Shown here: piece by piece, positions 59,920-64,000 of the stretch | Layout: the number at the start of each line of letters is the position of its first letter | How positions within the stretch are numbered: position 1 is the first letter of the stretch | NCBI GenBank assembly: GCA_034401795.1 | Contig: CM067373.1 | Span: 91,842,996-91,906,995 of the forward strand | Reading direction: 5' to 3' | Origin: Chaetoderma sp. LZ-2023a | Taxonomy: Eukaryota; Mollusca; Caudofoveata; Chaetodermatida; Chaetodermatidae | DNA length: 64,000 nucleotides | Translations under genes and position numbers: made by a program | Notes under the pieces: generated by a model | What the model was told of the DNA's origin: nothing | Databases searched by the model: none | What the model saw: the letters and a program-made list of their open reading frames with translations, nothing else

Positions 59920-62900
59920 CCGAAAGTGTAGGCCAATGCATGTGCTAAGTTAAGGTCTACAGGAAATTCGGCCGCAGAATTTCAACCATATAGTTAGATA
60001 GGTATATCAATACGCTAGTGAATTAATGGATTGAGGTTAAAAAGTTTTTTACCAGGAATTAATTTCGTAGCGCACAATTTCATACCGAAAATTTGCTAAA
60101 TCTCCGGTGATTCACAGTTTTCAGTGCCCTATTGTCTGTAGTATGTTTAGCCCCATAATTTCACCTACATAAACTTGAGCCGTAATATACTAGGTATATT
60201 CCGAATCTAACAAATTCTAGATGAAATAATTTTATTTGGCAAAAATTGGCTTAAATGTTGGGGTTTTCGTGCTTTTCGGTGCCCTCCTGTCTGTATGTAA
60301 TATGGTCGGTTCAAGAACTTCGCTCACATAGACGTAGAGGGATTTGAATACGATAGTTATATTGGGAATTTAAAAAAATTTGACCATGAAGTAACTTCGT
60401 AGTATACGATTTCATCGCGTAAATTTGTTTCAATTTTGGCAGATCTGTAGGTTTTCAATGCCCTACTATTACCTGTCTGCAATAGGTTTGGCCACATAAT
60501 GTCACCGATATGGTTAGATAGCGATATGAACAAGGTAATGAATCTTGAGTTTTCTACCACGTATTAATTTCGGAATATTCAATTTAGTAGCCACGGACAG
60601 TGTCAAATGCCAACAATTTACTATATTCTTATCAGAATGTCTGTTCTCGATTTGTAATAATTTGGATGTATATAACTCAATATGAGCTAGTGCTTTTGCA
60701 CAATTCTACCATCAAGTAATCTCATCGTAGATAGTTACATATTCGCCGTATGGACCCATTATAATATGTTTGGTTCACATTCACCACATTCAGATAGGTG
60801 TCGGTATGTCCTGGCATATCGCTCATAATGGGTTCGGCCCCAGAATGTCACCCATATGTTTAGATAGGTATAGGCATACGCTTACGGAGTAGTGAGATTT
60901 AAATGTATCTACCATGAAATAATTTCGGCTCAAATTTAGGCCGATTCATGGTTTTCGTTGCACCCAGTCAAATTAGTTTCAAAATAGTCATCAGCTTACC
61001 TGTATAGTTACCTTGAAATTGGAAGTCATTATTCAGCGTATATATAGACATCGATTCCAACACGCAATACAGGGGTGGAGCTTAGCTAGAAATATGCGTG
61101 GCATACATAGAAATGGATCCCTCTATTGAAATTGGCATGAGCAAATTGAGCATTACAGGGCTAATACCACCTGTTAATGCTTGGTCCACACAATACGGAC
61201 CACTTGTATTAAGAGAGCACCCGTATTTATAGGTCACATTTTAACAAGGCCAATCATAGATTGTAGACCCTTGCCATCCCGAGCGCACATAGACCCGAAT
61301 ACAATACACTCATCCTCTGACGGAGCGAGGGTAATTAAAACCACTTGCTAATGGGCCTTTTCAGGTTGTCTATCCATCATATTACGTCATATGACGTCAT
61401 AATTAATTAGGTGACGCATAGGATAACGTCATAATAATGACGTCATGACTGACTCTATTTAGTTCATCTTAAATGCTTGATAATCTGACACGTACGAATT
61501 GTATGTTTTTGTTATTTAATAAAAATGCTGTTGAATATTTTGAAAATAATCTGACTGGCCGCTGTTCCTGCCATATGCAGCAACAGGACCCAGTCAATTT
61601 AGTGTCAAAATATTCCACGGATTACCTGTATAGGTTTCTTGAAATCTATCGTCTAGTAGTTCAGAAATCCATCGATCCCAACTCGAGAGTGGTATGGGTG
61701 GAGTTTAGCTAGAGATGGGCTAAACTGGAAAGGTTCATTGTATTAATAAACCACCATAGTTTTCAGTGGCCTATTGTCTATGGTATGTTCAGCCCCATAA
61801 TTTACCAGACATAGACTTGAGCTTTAATAAGCTAGTTATATTCCGAATCTAGCAAATTCTAGATGAAGTAGTTTTAATACGCAAAATTGAGCTTAAATGA
61901 TGGTGTATTCATGGTTTTCGGTGCCCTACTTTCCGTAATATGGTCGGTTCCAGAACTTCGCTCACATAGACGTATAGGAGTTTGAATATGCTAGTTGCAT
62001 TGGGAATTTAAAAGAATTTGAACGTGAGGTATTTTCGTAGTATGCGATTTCATCGCATACATTTGTTCCAATGTTGGCAGATCTGTGGTTTTCAATACCC
62101 TACCATCTGCAATATGGGTGGCTACATAATTTCACCCATATGGTTAGATAGGGATATGAATACGCTAATGAATCTTGAGATTTCTACCACGTAGCAATTT
62201 CGTAATATTCAATTTAGTAGTCACGGACAGTTGTCAAATGCCAACAATTTACTATATTCAGTATTAGAATCTGTTTGTAATCAATTGTGTTTACATATAG
62301 CTGTGCTTTTGCACGATTCTACCATCAAGTAATTTGGTAATATGTTGTTACATATTCGCCATAGAGCCCCATTGTAATATGGTTGGTTCACATTCACCAC
62401 ATTCAGATAGGTGTCGATATGTCCTGACATATCGCTCATAATGGGTTCAGCCCAGAATATCACCCATATGTTTAGATAGGTATAGGCATAAGCTTACGAC
62501 GTGGTGAGATTAAAAAATTTCATAACGTAAATAAGCTCAAACTTAGGATAATTCATGGTTTTCATTGCAATACGTTCACTCCCGGAATTTCACCCACACA
62601 TACTTATAGGAAATATGCTAGTTGTATTCCGAATTAAAAAAAATTCTACAGGAACGTAATTTCATAGTACACAATTCAATACCAAAAATTGGCACAAATT
62701 CTGTCAGATCAACGATTTTCTGTACCACACTGTTTGCAATAGGTTCGACCCCAGAAGTTCACCCATATGGTTAGATAGGTATATGAATACGCTAATAAAG
62801 TATCAAAGGTTTAAAAAATGTTTACTATACAGTAATTTCATCATATGCAATTTAGTAGTGGCACACCATTGTCAAATTCCAATAATGTACTATATTCGGT

Positions 62901-62950
62901 ACCAGAATATCTCTACATGCCTTGTAGCAAGTTTTCGAACATAATGCCAT
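59920..62950. repeat. diverged tandem repeat with ~1.65-kb higher-order copy
   Basis: A loose ~190-200-bp unit recurs: a GTTTTC(A/G)GTGCCCTA block, then TCACCCATATGGTTAGATAGG, then AATACGCTAGT, then a GTAATTTCGTAGTA-type block. The segment 60115-60560 aligns unit-for-unit with 61765-62215, giving a higher-order period of about 1.65 kb. Between them (60957-61740) lies the dispersed repeat that also flanks the long-TIR element. Confidence 0.75.
60957..61740. repeat. uninterrupted paralogue of the long-TIR element's target repeat
   Basis: Aligns with 48950-49433 joined to 58511-58760, with GTACGAATTGTATG unbroken at 61492-61505. It carries a ~70-bp insertion (61258-61332) with the GATTGTAGACCC/GAGGGT ends seen at 45927-46513. 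It is rich in TGACGTCA motifs (61390-61450). Confidence 0.85.
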
Positions 62951-64000
62951 GTAGAACTCGCTATGTTCTCGTGCTGTGCGAAATATTGTAATAATTCTAC
63001 CACCAAATATTTATTATAGTAATGTGAAAATATTTCTATATATCCCATATTATTAGCCGCGTGTACTGGTAGAACCTGACTTATCAGGCTAATACCCTAA
63101 CATTTGCACATATGGTCAACAAGATCGTCATCATTACAACGGTTGATGCGAATTTTGGCCTTTTCGTCTAGCAAAAATATTTGATTTAATAGTTTGTCAC
63201 TGTTTCCAGTAAAGATATTGTTTAATAGGTGACATAGATATAATAGCTAAATGAAACAGATCACGATGTTTCCCACTGGCTCTTCAGTCAGAATGTTTCC
63301 TACTATATCATTTTCGTTGGAGAAAACTAGGTTCACGGTATTGGTTCTATCCTGGCCACTTAACGTTGTTGAAAAGGTTATGTGTCGGTACAGATCGGGG
63401 TCCTGTATTGCATCAAAAATATACTTGCTTTGTGCATTTCACTAGCATTGCAATGTATATTTCACCAATATATTTCCGGGTAATAAGCTCTTCACGTCTG
63501 TTTAAAAAGGTATCAAGATTTAGGTTAAAAATATTCTTTACAGTCTTCTTTAGTGTGTTTGAATGGGTGTCAGGGTCTGCACTGCTTCTTGCGCTGATTT
63601 TCTACTGAATGGGTTGCCAGCTCTGTTGACTTCTTTATCTTTACACGTTGTTGATACCTAATGACCCACATTTGATCTGTTACACTCTGTTGATGCAGTA
63701 GTGCAATTTTCTCATCACTGGCTGCTCTTAATTTTGTATGTTCCTCTCTCTGTTAAGGAGTTTGGCCTGGAAAAAAAGGATGGATGGAAAAATTGTTGGA
63801 CTGACCAAATATATAAGCTGCTTTTCCTAGCCCATAGCTAATACTGCCCATATCTTTTTGCAAGAAATATTCCTTCTTTTGTGTTTATTGTATAGCCTAC
63901 CTTTATATAACTTCATTTTTTCATGAAACAGTTGAGTTTATTCTCAGAATTATAATAACCTCCGGACACGCTATTTACCATTGATGACTTGCATCAATAT
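62951..64000. other. AT-rich sequence without recognised features
   Basis: Short frames at 63251-63445 and 63366-63608 overlap in different registers and show no family signature. Nothing else is seen. Confidence 0.4.

Overview
No cellular gene could be identified with confidence in this window. It is a repeat-dense stretch of a metazoan nuclear genome. The mix of mobile elements (a Ty3/gypsy LTR element, jockey/CR1-type LINE fragments, a hAT remnant, an XPG/CXC-type DNA transposon with a spliceosomal intron and a Maverick-like long-TIR element) suggests a marine invertebrate such as a mollusc, brachiopod or lancelet. The exact taxon cannot be told from the sequence.

Layout. 1-2381 is an inverted copy of a long LTR-type repeat, interrupted by a nested ~790-bp element and followed by a hAT transposase remnant (2400-2776). 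3673-19096 holds two ~99.9% identical, head-to-tail copies of a ~7.5-7.7-kb DNA transposon encoding one large two-exon protein (Cys/His N-terminus, XPG-like nuclease region, tesmin/TSO1-like CXC C-terminus). The terminal 227 bp between the copies are flipped, and the pair is bounded by one ATT duplication. 21.7-22.4 kb and 31.6-34.2 kb carry minus-strand, coding-like fragments of an unrecognised protein. 22.4-30.7 kb is a decayed Ty3/gypsy element (gag with two CCHC knuckles, protease, RT, RNase H, integrase), followed by a second, direct copy of the LTR-type repeat with a TATA box and a perfect CRE.

34.8-36.2 kb contains minisatellites and a striking ~840-bp foldback element. 36.2-45 kb contains a ~1.8-2.3-kb direct segmental duplication, a duplicated exon-like block with microsatellite tails, and LINE fragments. 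47.1-48.0 kb is an inverted copy of the element nested at 1.0-1.8 kb.

The most notable structure is at 49434-58504: a 9071-bp element with ~1.2-1.4-kb terminal inverted repeats, AG...CT termini and a perfect 6-bp target duplication (CGAATT). It is inserted into a dispersed repeat whose uninterrupted paralogue lies at 60957-61740, which gives an internal empty-site control. These are hallmarks of Maverick/Polinton elements, but no polymerase, integrase or capsid gene is visible. It carries two small minus-strand genes: a C2H2/acidic protein with a poly(A) signal, and a Cys-rich 100-residue protein whose stop codon is followed 17 nt later by a perfect histone-type 3' stem-loop. From 59.9 to 62.95 kb there is a diverged higher-order tandem repeat; nothing is recognised after that.

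Two families of short palindromic repeats (~100 bp) recur across the window, in unique sequence and inside the transposons. They are the main structure that known feature types do not explain.
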